Positions 14,067-14,131 of a DNA stretch of 14,131 nt are shown piece after piece. Made by a program: the position numbers and the translations under genes. Each line of letters begins with the position of its first letter. Position 1 is the stretch's first letter. Under the pieces are notes generated by a model. That model searched no databases. It worked only from the letters and a program-made list of their open reading frames with translations, and was not told the origin of the DNA. The stretch is from a bacterium (GTDB taxonomy: Bacteria > JACRDZ01 > JAQUKH01), in assembly GCA_028719205.1 (NCBI GenBank), contig JAQUKH010000047.1:1-14131 (forward strand). Direction: 5' to 3'.

Positions 14067-14131
14067 TAATTTCCATGTGTATTATGACATCCCAAACATT
14101 TAGTATGAGCTTGGTCCAGGGTATGCTTTTT
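14066..14131 (-). CDS. C-terminal end of a CXXCH (multihaem-type) c-type cytochrome, cut by the window edge
   Basis: The open frame entering from the right edge encodes 21 residues and then TAA (14066-14068). They read HTLDQAHTKCLGCHNTHGN at the end. CLGCH is a haem c attachment motif, and CxxCHxxHG at a C-terminus is characteristic of doubled-CXXCH and related multihaem cytochromes, where the second His can ligate another haem. Such proteins are exported and act in periplasmic or outer-membrane electron transfer. The total haem number and type cannot be judged from this fragment. It is on the same strand as, and upstream of, the flavoprotein gene, separated by about 165 AT-rich bases. Confidence 0.7.
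   Translation of the reverse strand, partial: KKHTLDQAHTKCLGCHNTHGN

Overview
The window looks like ordinary chromosome from an AT-rich (roughly 35-40% GC by eye) Gram-negative bacterium. Evidence for a double membrane is a secreted beta-barrel protein of the FadL/OMPP1 type. NfnAB and the C-terminal end of a multihaem c-type cytochrome suggest anaerobic, ferredoxin-linked energy metabolism. The mix of genes and the small GTAGGGGC-type palindromes would fit an uncultured candidate phylum such as Omnitrophota or a relative. That placement is an inference and was not tested. The left edge cuts plsX, which appears frame-disrupted there, and the right edge cuts a cytochrome gene, so both ends may be contig ends.

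Layout. At 1-3608, all on the minus strand, a tight cluster reads nfnA, nfnB, yceD-like (DUF177), rpmF, plsX. It carries electron bifurcation, an rRNA/ribosome-linked protein, ribosomal protein bL32 and the start of phospholipid synthesis, with overlapping or abutting genes up to rpmF. A 61-bp palindromic element sits exactly between the rpmF stop and the plsX ribosome binding site. At 3632-4404 lie a terminator, ndk, a tRNA with a CAT anticodon and a good tRNA promoter. At 4414-8721, minus strand, truA, dnaG and rpoD follow one another; dnaG and rpoD overlap by 4 bases (GTGA). At 8729-9404 maf runs on the plus strand from its own promoter through a leader hairpin. It meets tail to tail an outer-membrane barrel gene (9401-10735, minus).

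The region 10768-11220 is the most unusual. A perfect-consensus minus-strand promoter drives tRNA-Val(TAC) and tRNA-Asp(GTC). Between promoter and tRNA-Val lies a broken second copy of tRNA-Val. Its 5' D-stem strand and its anticodon arm are replaced by, and its D arm is further interrupted by, three different short perfect or near-perfect hairpins. A divergent consensus promoter drives a DUF5752-like small gene and an RlmI-type rRNA methyltransferase (11260-12789, plus). A nitronate-monooxygenase-family flavoprotein (12828-13901, minus) takes its stop codon from another GTAGGGGC palindrome. The right edge holds the C-terminus of a CXXCH cytochrome.

Most genes are housekeeping: translation and tRNA maturation (rpmF, yceD, truA, rlmI, three tRNAs), replication and transcription (dnaG, rpoD), nucleotide pools (ndk, maf), lipid synthesis (plsX) and redox balance (nfnAB). 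I see no defence system, CRISPR array, transposase, prophage or new multi-gene system. The novelty lies in the small palindromic elements and what they have done to gene ends, leaders and a tRNA gene.
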